A stretch of 53,997 nt of DNA from JBBDJB01 sp040880125. Lineage in GTDB: Bacteria > Planctomycetota > Planctomycetia > Pirellulales > JBBDJB01. This document shows, in pieces, positions 6,571 through 14,803 of this stretch. A model generated the notes under the pieces. The model was not told the origin of the DNA. It did not search any database and worked only from the letters and a program-made list of their open reading frames with translations. How positions within the stretch are numbered: position 1 is the first letter of the stretch; each line of letters begins with the position of its first letter. Where the stretch lies: assembly GCA_040880125.1 (NCBI GenBank), contig JBBDJB010000005.1:1-53997 (forward strand). Reading direction: 5' to 3'. Both the position numbers and the translations under genes were made by a program.

Positions 6571-7968
6571 ATGACTGTACGCGGACTCGGGAGCGGAACA
6601 CTTGTGCTGGCGGTGAGTCTGGCGGGGTTCTTGCTGGGCGCTGCCGATGCGCGGGCCCAGTGGCAGGCGGGCGCCGCGACGGAGAACATCACGCCGCAGC
6701 AGCTCATGTGGATGTCCGGCTATGGCGCCCGCGATCGTCCTGCCCAGGGGAAGCAAACCGACCTGTGGGCGAAGGCCCTGGCCCTGACCGACCCTTCCGG
6801 CAATACCATCGTGCTGGTGACGATGGATCTTGTCGGCATTGATCGCGGACTTTCGCAGCGAGTGGCGAAACAGGCCGAGCAGCGGTTCGGGCTCGCGCGA
6901 TCGCAACTGGCGCTGAGCACTACGCACACGCATTCCGGTCCGGTTGTCGGGGAGAACCTGGCGGCGATGTATTCCTTCAATGACCAGCAGGCGAAGCTGG
7001 TGCGGGACTATGCCGCGCGGCTCGAGTCGCAACTGGTCGAGCTCATCGGCCGGTCGCTTGAGAATCGTCAGCCTGCGCGGTTGAGCTGGGGGGAAGGCAT
7101 GGCCACCTTTGCGGTGAACCGGCGGAATAATCCCGAGGCAGAAGGCCCCCAGCTCCGCGAGCAGGGCAAACTCGTCGGGCCGGCCGACTATGCCGTGCCG
7201 GTGCTTGCGGTTCGGGATAGTGAGGATGAACTGAAGGCGATCGTTTGCGGATATGCCTGCCATGCGACGGTATTGTCCGACTACGAGTGGTCGGGCGATT
7301 GGCCCGGCTACGCGCAGATCGCGCTGGAGGAGAAGTATCCCGGGGCAGTGGCGATGGTGTGGGCCGGATGCGGAGCGGATCAGAATCCCATCCCGCGGCG
7401 CGGAGTGGAACTGGCGCAACAGTACGGCGCGGAGCTGGCCGATGCAGTCGGCGAAGTTCTGGCCGGTGTGACCCAGCCGATCGAAGGAAGCCTTGCGCAT
7501 CATTACGCCGAGATCGAAATTTCGTTTGCTAGTCTGCCGACGCGCGAGCAATTAGAGAGCACTGCGGCAACAGGCGAAGGTGCGGAGGCCGGACGCGCGA
7601 GACATCTGCTGGCCCAGTGGGATCGGCAGGGTGAATTGAGCGCGGTGTACCCTTACCCGGTGCAAGTGTGGCAGCTTGGCCGCAACGGGCCGGCGTTCGT
7701 GTTGCTCGGTGGCGAGGTGGTTGTCGATTACGCCCTGCGGTTGAAGGCGGAGATCGGGCCGGCCACTTGGGTCGCCGGATACGCAAACGACGTGATGGCG
7801 TACATCCCTTCGCGGCGAGTTCTGGGCGAAGGCGGATACGAAGGCGGCGGCGCGATGGTGTATTACGGTCAGCCCAGCCCTTGGATGCCGGAAGTGGAAG
7901 AGAAGATCGTCGGCGAGGTGCGGCGGCAGGTGGAGGGCGTGCGGCGTGCGGTGCGGGGCGTGGAGTAG
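6571..7968 (+). CDS. Secreted neutral/alkaline ceramidase-like hydrolase, 465 aa
   Basis: A signal peptide (residues 1-30, ending ARAQ) precedes a domain of the neutral/alkaline non-lysosomal ceramidase superfamily. Motifs include THTHSGP (118-124, likely zinc ligands), GYACHATVL and GDWPGY, with a late VAGYANDVMAYIPS segment that matches the family core. It is shorter than true ceramidases (about 650-750 residues) and lacks their C-terminal Ig-like domain. Such short forms are common in planctomycetes, where they may act on other amides or lipids in the periplasm or outside. The ATG has GAGGAAAATTACG upstream. The long leader is described separately. Confidence 0.85.
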   Translation: MTVRGLGSGTLVLAVSLAGFLLGAADARAQWQAGAATENITPQQLMWMSGYGARDRPAQGKQTDLWAKALALTDPSGNTIVLVTMDLVGIDRGLSQRVAKQAEQRFGLARSQLALSTTHTHSGPVVGENLAAMYSFNDQQAKLVRDYAARLESQLVELIGRSLENRQPARLSWGEGMATFAVNRRNNPEAEGPQLREQGKLVGPADYAVPVLAVRDSEDELKAIVCGYACHATVLSDYEWSGDWPGYAQIALEEKYPGAVAMVWAGCGADQNPIPRRGVELAQQYGAELADAVGEVLAGVTQPIEGSLAHHYAEIEISFASLPTREQLESTAATGEGAEAGRARHLLAQWDRQGELSAVYPYPVQVWQLGRNGPAFVLLGGEVVVDYALRLKAEIGPATWVAGYANDVMAYIPSRRVLGEGGYEGGGAMVYYGQPSPWMPEVEEKIVGEVRRQVEGVRRAVRGVE

Positions 7969-8320
7969 GTGTGGGAGAATAATGGCGTGATCGCGGCGCT
8001 CGAACGGGCCTTGCGGAGACGTAATGGAAGACTCCGGGAAACGCTGCTGGAGGAGCTTTGCCGGCAGGGCGATATGCGGTGCCTGAGGAAAAAAGGGGAA
8101 ATAACGGTCCTGGCGAAGCCTCGACGCAACTCCTCCACTGTAGAGTGGTTATCGATTGTGCATCTGTTCACTGCATTTTGGGGCGTTAGGTATTTTGCGG
8201 AATTTTTTCCGAAATTCGTTGACAGGCTGCAACTGCCTGATAATCTGAAGGCCGGCGACAAGGGGATTACCCTGATGCCGTAAGGGCACAGAGCAGGCTT
8301 GCACGAAAGGATCGCTAGTG
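7969..8320. other. 352-bp spacer
   Basis: No supported gene. A 104-codon frame starts with GTG directly after the preceding stop but has no ribosome site and no family features. A small CGGAA/TTCCG hairpin lies at 8198-8211 and a TTGACA at 8219, but no -10 box lies at a usable distance. Confidence 0.5.
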
Positions 8321-8968
8321 ATGAAACTCAAATCGATTGCCTTGGGATGGATTGCTGTTGCGCTACTTGCCGCACCGGCATGGGGTGGCCCGTTGGCGAC
8401 GCATCCGGGCGCATATTTCGACGGCACCACGACATGGCACGGCAGTACGGACTTCGTGGACGGAATATCCGGAACCTTAGAGGGATCGGTGGACTGGGCC
8501 GTGTTTGGCCCGGGAGATTTTCCCGGCGACTTCGGTGGCTATGTCCCGACCCCTGGCGAGCTTGTTTACGCCTATCAAATCAACGTAACGGGTTCCTCGA
8601 TTCTGTCATCCCTGTCAATCGCAATCGATGCGGGTCAACCGGTGAATAACATCGGTAGTTTTACCGGAGGTGGTGTGTCCGGGACTGCGACCACGGCCGC
8701 CTTCTTTTCGCCGGTGGTAACGCCGGATACGGCCGTTTACCAGTTCGCGGGTATCGGCACCGGCGAAAGTAGTGTGGGGCTGGCGTTTTCGAGTTCGCAC
8801 GTCCCGATGGAGTTTTTTGGCTCGGTAATCAACGGGGGCGTAGGCGCATTCGTCGATCCGCTGCCTTCACCGTCTCCGACTCCGATTCCCGAGCCGTCGA
8901 CTGTGATGTTGGCCGTCTGTGGGATGTTCGCGGTCGTTGGATGGAACATTCGTAAGCGACTTCGCTGA
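8321..8968 (+). CDS. PEP-CTERM exported protein A, 215 aa
   Basis: A signal peptide (about 1-22) leads into a beta-rich domain. The C-terminus is a textbook PEP-CTERM signal: PIPEPSTVMLAV, a hydrophobic helix and the basic end RKRLR. Such tails are recognised by an exosortase, which removes them after export. The body shares its layout with the next gene: GS near the start, a VDWAVFGPGDF / VEFAVYAPGQF motif, and VYAYQ. The two are therefore tandem paralogues. The ATG at 8321 follows AAAGGA ten bases upstream; a GTG directly before it is in frame. No exosortase gene is in the window. Confidence 0.85.
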   Translation: MKLKSIALGWIAVALLAAPAWGGPLATHPGAYFDGTTTWHGSTDFVDGISGTLEGSVDWAVFGPGDFPGDFGGYVPTPGELVYAYQINVTGSSILSSLSIAIDAGQPVNNIGSFTGGGVSGTATTAAFFSPVVTPDTAVYQFAGIGTGESSVGLAFSSSHVPMEFFGSVINGGVGAFVDPLPSPSPTPIPEPSTVMLAVCGMFAVVGWNIRKRLR

Positions 8969-9157
8969 AGCAGCGACTAAGGGCGTGCAAGCCCACTCGG
9001 TTGGATTGAGTCAGCAACAGGAAGTAATGGCGGGAGAGCGTAGGGTCGTATAACCGCGGCGCATTGAAACGTCGCAAGCGCTGAGCGGGTGAGAAAGCAG
9101 TCGGCCGGTTGCCACTGCGAAACGCTGTAGCGCAACCAGACAGGGAGTGAAGCAACT

Positions 9158-9847
9158 ATGCATCGGACAAGCACCGTCGTTCTCGGCGTTCTTTCGGTTG
9201 TGTTCGGCTTGGCACAAGCCGCTACCGCGGGTCCGCTTCCTACCGATCCCAATGCCCTGCCGGCGTGGCAAGGTTCGGTCACGTTCGACGGGACGACTCC
9301 CGTGGCCACGAACTTGACGGTGGAAGTCGAGTTCGCGGTCTACGCGCCCGGTCAATTCAGCACCTCCGCAGCGCTGGGTAGTCCGGTGCTGCCGGCCGGT
9401 GCAGCGGACCACTACGTCTACGCGTACCAGGTTTTCAACACGCTGGACGGCGACTTGGCATTTGGCTCGCTGTCGGTCGGTTTCCAGGATCTGGTGGACT
9501 TTGTGGACGACCTGGAGAATCCCGCGAATGCTTCCTTCCTATCGGGCTTCGGGGCGGATCCCAGCGATGCGAGTTTAATCGCACCCAGCGGGGTTCCTAC
9601 CTCCGTGGTCTGGGACTTCGACCCGCTGCTGGCGCCGGGCGACAGCGTCGACGGAGAAAACAGCACCGTTCTGTACTACACCAGCTTGTTCCCGCCGGAG
9701 TTCGACCGGGCAACCGTGATCGGCTCCCTGGGCACGTTTGACATCCAGCAGCTTCCCAGTCCCACGCCCGAGCCGGGTTCGCTGGTGCTGGCGCTGGCCG
9801 GTGTCGCGATGTTGTCGCTGTATCGCGGTTTGCGGCGTCGAAACTAA
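9158..9847 (+). CDS. PEP-CTERM exported protein B (paralogue of A), 229 aa
   Basis: A signal peptide (about 1-24, ending ATAG) and a PEP-CTERM tail (PTPEPGSLVLALAGVAML then YRGLRRRN) frame a beta-rich domain. It follows protein A by 190 bases in the same direction. Shared motifs (WQGSVTFDG, VEFAVYAPGQF, YVYAYQVFNTLDGDLAFGSL) point to an old duplication. Asp/Pro-rich loops in the second half may bind calcium, which is only a guess. The function is unknown; the tail predicts exosortase-dependent sorting to the cell surface or matrix. Confidence 0.85.
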   Translation: MHRTSTVVLGVLSVVFGLAQAATAGPLPTDPNALPAWQGSVTFDGTTPVATNLTVEVEFAVYAPGQFSTSAALGSPVLPAGAADHYVYAYQVFNTLDGDLAFGSLSVGFQDLVDFVDDLENPANASFLSGFGADPSDASLIAPSGVPTSVVWDFDPLLAPGDSVDGENSTVLYYTSLFPPEFDRATVIGSLGTFDIQQLPSPTPEPGSLVLALAGVAMLSLYRGLRRRN

Positions 9848-9968
9848 TCGCTACAATCCGGCACGTCGTTTCAGGGCTAGAGCTACTGTGGCCGCCGTTT
9901 TGCGGTGGACTCGGTTGCGCTGTCGTCTCTTCCTCTTCTCCCCCCGACTTCTCAGGTGACATCTCCCA

Positions 9969-11585
9969 ATGGGAGACCGTACGAGGCGGCTCTTGCGAGG
10001 CGGCGTCACATTGGCCGCGGTCGCGCTTCTGGGGGGCCCTTGGTCGAAATGCGCACCCGCGATCGACGTCTCCAACGTCCTGGTTCTCTATAACTCGGAC
10101 AGCACCGCCGGGCTGGAAATCGCCCAGCACTATCAGCAGGTGCATCCCGGCGTTCGGCTGGTCGGGCTGGAGAACATCCCCACCTCCGAGACGATCTCCG
10201 CGGACCTCTATCTCTCGACGATCCGGCCCCAGGTGCTCGATGCGGTCGACTCGTCGGTCGACGTGATCGTCACCACCAAGGGCCTGCCGCTGCGGATCGA
10301 CCTGGCTCCGCACACTAACCCGGACACCTATATAGACCCGGGCGGCGTCGAGCGCCCGATCTACTCCTCTACGTGGAAGCGATACTCCAGCCTGGAGAGC
10401 GAGCTGACGCGGGTGGACAGCTTCAGCACCTGGGAGCAATTGGGCGATCAGACGTGGTGGCTGCCGCCGCGGGAGGATGGCCAGCTCCATCCGACGGTGA
10501 ACCCCTACTTCGACACCTCGGACCACTTCAGTCACGAAGAGTACGGCATACGGCTGACGGCGCGGTTGGACGGGTTCTCGGTTGAGGACGTCGTGGCGAG
10601 CATCGACCGTGCCCAGCGGGCAATGGTGGGCCCCGAGCAGATGCCCAGCGGACCGTTTCACTTCGTCGTCGACGATCGCCCGAATACCCTCGCCGATTCC
10701 CTGCCCGACCTAGCCCAGCAGGTATTGGGCGAGCGCGGACTGCCGGTCACATTCGACCAAACCGCTGCGTTCACCAGTACCGCACCGGGCCCGGTGTTGG
10801 GCTACATCAGTCATGGCCGCAACCAGTCGGCGACACCGCTCAACTACATTCTGGAGGGCCTGGACGTCGAACTGGCCGACGGGGCCGTCTTCCACACCTG
10901 GGAGAGCTTCAACGCCTACACATTCGACGAAAACCGGCCCGTGCCGGCCGGCCAGGGCAGCATCGCACAGTGGCTTCGGTTGGGCGGCACCGTGGGCGTG
11001 GGGCACGTCGAGGAGCCGCTTGCCGGGTCGAGCAACGTAACGGCTGGCGACATCATGTTCGAGATGCTCTTGGAGGGGTACACCTGGGCGGAAGCGGCCT
11101 GGTCCGCGACACGGCAGCTTTCCTTCGTCAACACAGTCGTCGGCGATCCGCTGATGACGTTTCGCCCCTTGGTCCCTGGCGACGCCGACACGAATGGCGT
11201 GGTCGGCGCGGCCGATCTGGTCACGCTGCTTTCGGCCAACTGGAACGCCAGAGGGCCGGCCGGCGGAGCGATGTGGGGCATGGGCGACTTCGACGGCGAC
11301 GGATTTGTCGGCCCGGCAGATCTGGCGCTGCTGACCGACAACTATGGCAACATCGCCGGCTGGCGACCGGGGGACTCACCCACCGGCGCGCCGCTGTTGG
11401 TTGCCGAACTGGATGGCGGCGTTCCGCTGACTGCCGCCCAAATCCCCGAGCCGTCTACACTGGTGCTGGCGATTCTCGGCCTGCTGGGATGCGCGGTTGC
11501 CTTGCGCCGCCGGCCTGATCGTTTCGCCGTGGTTCGGTGCGGACTTGCACCGTCCGCCAAATCAGCAGGGAACCGGCAAGATTGA
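9969..11585 (+). CDS. TIGR03790-type protein with dockerin-like repeats and PEP-CTERM tail, 538 aa
   Basis: After a signal peptide (about 1-30), residues 35-400 match the TIGR03790 type: VLVLYNSDS near the start, a VIVTTKGLPLRI strand, YISHGRN and the typical late segment EGYTWAEAAW then VVGDPLMTF. Two EF-hand-like dockerin repeats follow near residue 405 (GDADTNGVVGAADLVTLL and GDFDGDGFVGPADLALL). A PEP-CTERM signal (IPEPSTLVLAIL, then RRRPDR) comes next. About 20 extra residues follow the Arg cluster, which is unusual because such signals normally end there. The gene completes a run of three PEP-CTERM genes. The biochemical role of TIGR03790 proteins is unknown. Confidence 0.88.
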   Translation: MGDRTRRLLRGGVTLAAVALLGGPWSKCAPAIDVSNVLVLYNSDSTAGLEIAQHYQQVHPGVRLVGLENIPTSETISADLYLSTIRPQVLDAVDSSVDVIVTTKGLPLRIDLAPHTNPDTYIDPGGVERPIYSSTWKRYSSLESELTRVDSFSTWEQLGDQTWWLPPREDGQLHPTVNPYFDTSDHFSHEEYGIRLTARLDGFSVEDVVASIDRAQRAMVGPEQMPSGPFHFVVDDRPNTLADSLPDLAQQVLGERGLPVTFDQTAAFTSTAPGPVLGYISHGRNQSATPLNYILEGLDVELADGAVFHTWESFNAYTFDENRPVPAGQGSIAQWLRLGGTVGVGHVEEPLAGSSNVTAGDIMFEMLLEGYTWAEAAWSATRQLSFVNTVVGDPLMTFRPLVPGDADTNGVVGAADLVTLLSANWNARGPAGGAMWGMGDFDGDGFVGPADLALLTDNYGNIAGWRPGDSPTGAPLLVAELDGGVPLTAAQIPEPSTLVLAILGLLGCAVALRRRPDRFAVVRCGLAPSAKSAGNRQD

Positions 11586-11626
11586 TTGAACGTGGCCGGT
11601 GTGCTACAAACCGGCGGGTGCCCGCC

Positions 11627-12712
11627 ATGCACATTCCCCAACATCTTCCGCGATACGAACCGCTTCGCAGCTACGAGGAGAACTACCGCAGCGCTCCAGC
11701 GCCGGTTTCGGTCGACGTCCCGCCGCTTGAGGGCCGCTATCGCTTCTGCGGCCTGCCGGTCGATTCGCCGCTGGGAATTCCAGCGGGGCCCCTTCTCAAT
11801 GGCCGCTGGGTGCTGTACTACGCGTCGCTCGGCTTCGATATCTTGACGTATAAGACCGTGCGCAGCGCCGCCCGCGAGTGCTACGCAATGCCGAATCTCC
11901 AGCCGGTTCAGACCGGGCCGCTGGAGCGCAGCGGCTCACGCGTCCCGGCGGCCGATTCGATGCGCGGAAGCTGGGCGGTTTCGTTCGGAATGCCGTCGCG
12001 CTCGCCTGAGGTGTGGCGCGGCGACGTCGAGCAAACGCGAAAGCGGCTGCCCTCCGGAAAGCTGCTAGTCGTGTCCGTGGTTGGCACGGCACAGCCGGGC
12101 GGCACGATCGATGACCTCGCACGCGATTACGCACAGTGCGCCCGCTGGGCAGTCGAGAGTGGAGCCGACGCCGTCGAGGCAAATCTGTCTTGTCCGAATG
12201 TGGCCACCTGCGACGGGACGCTCTATCAGCAGCCTGATTCCGCGGCCGTGGTCGCCGCCGCGCTCCGCAGCGCGGTCGAAGCGGTGCCCTTGATCGTAAA
12301 GATCGGTCACCTCACGGAGCCGAGCTGGATCGATGCGTTGCTGACAGCCGTCGGGCCGCACGTGAGCGGCATCGCTATGACCAACAGCATCGCAGCCCAC
12401 GTCGAGGGCTCGCAGCGGCGGCACATGTTCGGCGGCGAACCAAGGGGGATTTGCGGCGATGCGACCCGCGACGCGTCCGTGCGGCAAGTGGCCCTGTTCG
12501 ATAAGCTGCTGACAGCCCAACGGCGGCAGATCCGCTTGATTGGCGTCGGCGGCATCGGAACCGCTGCGCACGTCCGTCACTACTTGGAGGCGGGAGCCGA
12601 ATCGGTCCAACTGGCGACTTCGGCCATGGTCGATCCCGCGGTAGCCCTGAAGATTCGGCAAAACTGGCAGGCGGCAATACCGCGGCCAGCGTCATCCGCC
12701 GGCAGTCGATAG
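11627..12712 (+). CDS. Class 1 dihydroorotate-dehydrogenase-like FMN protein, 361 aa
   Basis: A TIM-barrel flavoprotein. YKTVR supplies the FMN/substrate lysine, NLSCPNV carries the Cys that acts as catalytic base in class 1 dihydroorotate dehydrogenases, and GVGGIGTAAHVRHYLEAGA with SVQLAT forms the FMN phosphate site. The N-terminal SPLGIPAGPLLNGRW also fits. It is slightly longer than class 1A enzymes (about 310). The ATG at 11627 lies 41 bases after the PEP-CTERM gene. It could serve pyrimidine synthesis, but a related reductase of the same fold cannot be excluded. Its stop codon lies inside a 17-bp tandem duplication. Confidence 0.8.
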   Translation: MHIPQHLPRYEPLRSYEENYRSAPAPVSVDVPPLEGRYRFCGLPVDSPLGIPAGPLLNGRWVLYYASLGFDILTYKTVRSAARECYAMPNLQPVQTGPLERSGSRVPAADSMRGSWAVSFGMPSRSPEVWRGDVEQTRKRLPSGKLLVVSVVGTAQPGGTIDDLARDYAQCARWAVESGADAVEANLSCPNVATCDGTLYQQPDSAAVVAAALRSAVEAVPLIVKIGHLTEPSWIDALLTAVGPHVSGIAMTNSIAAHVEGSQRRHMFGGEPRGICGDATRDASVRQVALFDKLLTAQRRQIRLIGVGGIGTAAHVRHYLEAGAESVQLATSAMVDPAVALKIRQNWQAAIPRPASSAGSR

Positions 12713-12739
12713 GCGGCAGAGATCGATAGGCGGCAGAGA
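12706..12739. repeat. 17-bp perfect tandem duplication over a stop codon
   Basis: TCGATAGGCGGCAGAGA occurs at 12706-12722 and again at 12723-12739. The first copy contains the TAG stop (12710-12712) of the dihydroorotate-dehydrogenase-like gene. The arrangement looks like a recent slippage event. Confidence 0.8.
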
Positions 12740-12846
12740 TCGGTCGTCTCCGGCCGATGCCCGAGCCGGCCGCAGACGGTCTGGTGTGTGCTCACCGGGG
12801 TCCGCGACGGCGGAGCAGCGGAGCTTCAGAACCGAATCGGCCCGTC

Positions 12847-12899
12847 TTGACCGGCCCGATCCCTCAGCCGTACGATATACTAACAATTAGAACCCTAAC
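12847..12899 (+). promoter_or_regulatory. Probable promoter and operator of the MarR-efflux operon
   Basis: TTGACC (12847-12852) and TACGAT (12871-12876) are 18 bases apart. Just downstream lie two overlapping dyads, CTAACAATTAG (12880-12890) and TTAGAACCCTAA (12887-12898). MarR proteins usually bind such short dyads at their own promoter, so autoregulation is the likely meaning. The link is inferred from position. Confidence 0.5.
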
Positions 12900-12945
12900 G
12901 AATGCTTGACCGTAGTAGAAACCGCGCGTGGACAAGGGGATATTT

Positions 12946-13431
12946 GTGCTTGAGTACGACTTCAGCAATAGCGTGGGATATTGGACCGTGATGGCCTCGC
13001 ACGCCCTTCAACGGGCATTGAATGATGAGGTACGCCCGCACGGCATCACGTCGCGTCAGTGCCAGGTGTTGGGCTTTCTGGCACTGGACGGCCCGCTTTC
13101 GCAGTCGGCACTGGCCGAACGAATGGGCATCGAACCGCCCACGCTAGTCGGCATTCTCGACCGTATGGAGCGCAGCGGCTGGATCGAGCGGCGACCGTGT
13201 CCGGACGACCGTCGTAAAAAGCTGATTTGGATAATGCCCGCGGCCGAACCGGTCTGGGCGAAGATCGTGTCTTGTGCGAAAGAAGTTCGGCGCCGCGCGA
13301 CCGACGGGCTTTCGCCTGCCGAGTTGGCGATGCTCAAACAGCTTTTGCATCGCGTGCGGCGAAATCTCAGCCCGGAAGCGGCCAGTCAAAAATCTAACGG
13401 CCAGAAGAAGGTCGAAGAAGGAGTGGCTTAA
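12946..13431 (+). CDS. MarR-family transcriptional regulator, 161 aa
   Basis: A winged-helix regulator of the MarR type: an N-terminal dimer helix, GITSRQCQVLGFLALDGPLS, the recognition region ALAERMGIEPPTLVGILDRM, and the wing GWIERRPCPDDRRKKL with the conserved D-R-R. Such proteins commonly repress efflux genes until a ligand binds. The GTG at 12946 is preferred because AAGGGGA stands six bases upstream; an upstream GTG at 12928 lacks such a site. The HlyD gene begins four bases after the stop, so regulator, adaptor and pump form one operon. Two dyads in the promoter suggest self-control. Confidence 0.92.
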   Translation: MLEYDFSNSVGYWTVMASHALQRALNDEVRPHGITSRQCQVLGFLALDGPLSQSALAERMGIEPPTLVGILDRMERSGWIERRPCPDDRRKKLIWIMPAAEPVWAKIVSCAKEVRRRATDGLSPAELAMLKQLLHRVRRNLSPEAASQKSNGQKKVEEGVA

Positions 13432-13435
13432 CACG

Positions 13436-14758
13436 ATGTTCGTCCCTCGCATAGAAAAGCCGCGTTTTCGGCGATCGATCCTGCTGGTGGCACTTGTGCT
13501 GGTGCTTGCTCCCTGGGCGGCGATCGGGCAAGCGCAAAACACAGGTCCGGTGCCGGTTGTGGTGTCGGCTGTTGTCGAGCAGGAAGTTGCCGCCGAGCAG
13601 TCCTTTGTCGGCACCGTCAAGCCGCTGCGCATGAGTACGGTGGGCAGCGCGGTCGACGGGCGCGTGGATGAGTTTCTAGTGAACGAAGGCGACGCCGTCA
13701 CGGCCAATCAACCCTTGGCCCGCCTGCGCACCGCGACATTGGAATTGGAGCTTGCCGCGGCGGAAGCGGAGCTCGAACTGCGCCGGTACGAACTGGCCGA
13801 GTTGGAAAACGGCTCACGTCCGGAGGAGATCGCCCAGGCCAGTGCCCGCATGCAATCGGCGCAAGCCACCATGGTCTATTCCCAGGCCAAATATAAACGT
13901 GCACAGTCGCTGTACAACAACCGCAGCCGCGTGATCACGCAAGAAGACCTTGACTTGGCCCGGTCGGGCGAGATCGAAGCCCAGCAGGCGTACGAGGAGG
14001 CGAAGGCGGCGTACGAACTGGTGCTTGCCGGCCCGCGGCAGGAGAGGATCAAACAGTTTCGCGCACAAGTCGACATGCAGCAGGCGGTCGTCGACCAAAT
14101 TAAGGACCGCATCTCCAAGCACACGCTTGTCGCTCCGTTCGACGGGTTCGTGGTCGCCGAGCAGAGTGAAGTCGGGCAGTGGATCATGCAGGGGAATCCC
14201 GTGGCCCAGATTGCGGAACTGAGCCACGTCGAGATCGAAGTCTACGTGCCGGAGAATTACATCCCGTACTCCCGGCTGGGGATGGCGTCGCGCGTGACGC
14301 TGGACGCGCTCCCACAGGATGCGTTCGAAGGGCGCATCACCCGCATTGTGCCGCAGGCCGATCCTCGCTCACGAACCTTCCCGGTAAAGGTGCAGGTCGA
14401 AAACCCCGTGCATGAAGGATCGCACGTATTCAAAGCCGGCATGCTGGCCCGAGTAGGACTGCCAGTCGGACCCGTGCACCAGGCGATGCTTGTGCACAAG
14501 GACGCGCTGGTGCTGGGCGGCGCGACGCCGACCGTGCTGGTCGTCGATCCGAGCGGCCAGGATGGCCAGCAGGGGACGGTGCGAGCGGTCCCGGTTCGCC
14601 CAGGCGTGGCGGAAGCCGGGATGATCCAGGTCGACGGAGAGCTGACCACCGGACAACACGTGGTCGTTCGCGGCAATGAGCGGTTGCGACCGGGACAGAC
14701 CGTGCAAATCCTCGAAGTCTCCGCCCAACCCGATCCAGTAGCAGATGCCACACCATAG
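13436..14758 (+). CDS. HlyD/AcrA-type membrane fusion protein of an RND pump, 440 aa
   Basis: A periplasmic adaptor that links an inner-membrane RND pump to the outer membrane. A signal sequence with RRSILLVALVLVLAPWAA is followed by a lipoyl half-motif (VGTVKPLRMSTVGSAVDGRV), a long coiled-coil hairpin (about 100-230, AELELRRYELAELENGSRPE onwards), the second lipoyl half (LVAPFDGFVVAEQSEVGQWI), a beta-barrel and a membrane-proximal domain. Its ATG lies four bases after the MarR stop, with AAGGAG inside the end of the MarR gene. The RND gene follows after 45 bases. Confidence 0.93.
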   Translation: MFVPRIEKPRFRRSILLVALVLVLAPWAAIGQAQNTGPVPVVVSAVVEQEVAAEQSFVGTVKPLRMSTVGSAVDGRVDEFLVNEGDAVTANQPLARLRTATLELELAAAEAELELRRYELAELENGSRPEEIAQASARMQSAQATMVYSQAKYKRAQSLYNNRSRVITQEDLDLARSGEIEAQQAYEEAKAAYELVLAGPRQERIKQFRAQVDMQQAVVDQIKDRISKHTLVAPFDGFVVAEQSEVGQWIMQGNPVAQIAELSHVEIEVYVPENYIPYSRLGMASRVTLDALPQDAFEGRITRIVPQADPRSRTFPVKVQVENPVHEGSHVFKAGMLARVGLPVGPVHQAMLVHKDALVLGGATPTVLVVDPSGQDGQQGTVRAVPVRPGVAEAGMIQVDGELTTGQHVVVRGNERLRPGQTVQILEVSAQPDPVADATP

Positions 14759-14803
14759 TACGTGACGCCGCGCTGAGCGATTCACGCTAGGAATCTACCT
14801 GCC

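Noticed and set aside
6514..7551. 345-codon frame antisense to the ceramidase-like gene
   Set aside because: Shadow frame; the plus strand carries a signal peptide and family motifs.
8219..8244. TTGACA with GATAAT before the first PEP-CTERM gene
   Set aside because: The spacer is 14 bases, too short for a sigma70 promoter.
7969..8283. 104-codon frame starting with GTG after the ceramidase stop
   Set aside because: No ribosome site, no family likeness, and it merely continues the preceding frame past its stop.
9597..10661. 354-codon frame antisense to the PEP-CTERM cluster
   Set aside because: Crosses two supported genes and their spacer; no motifs.
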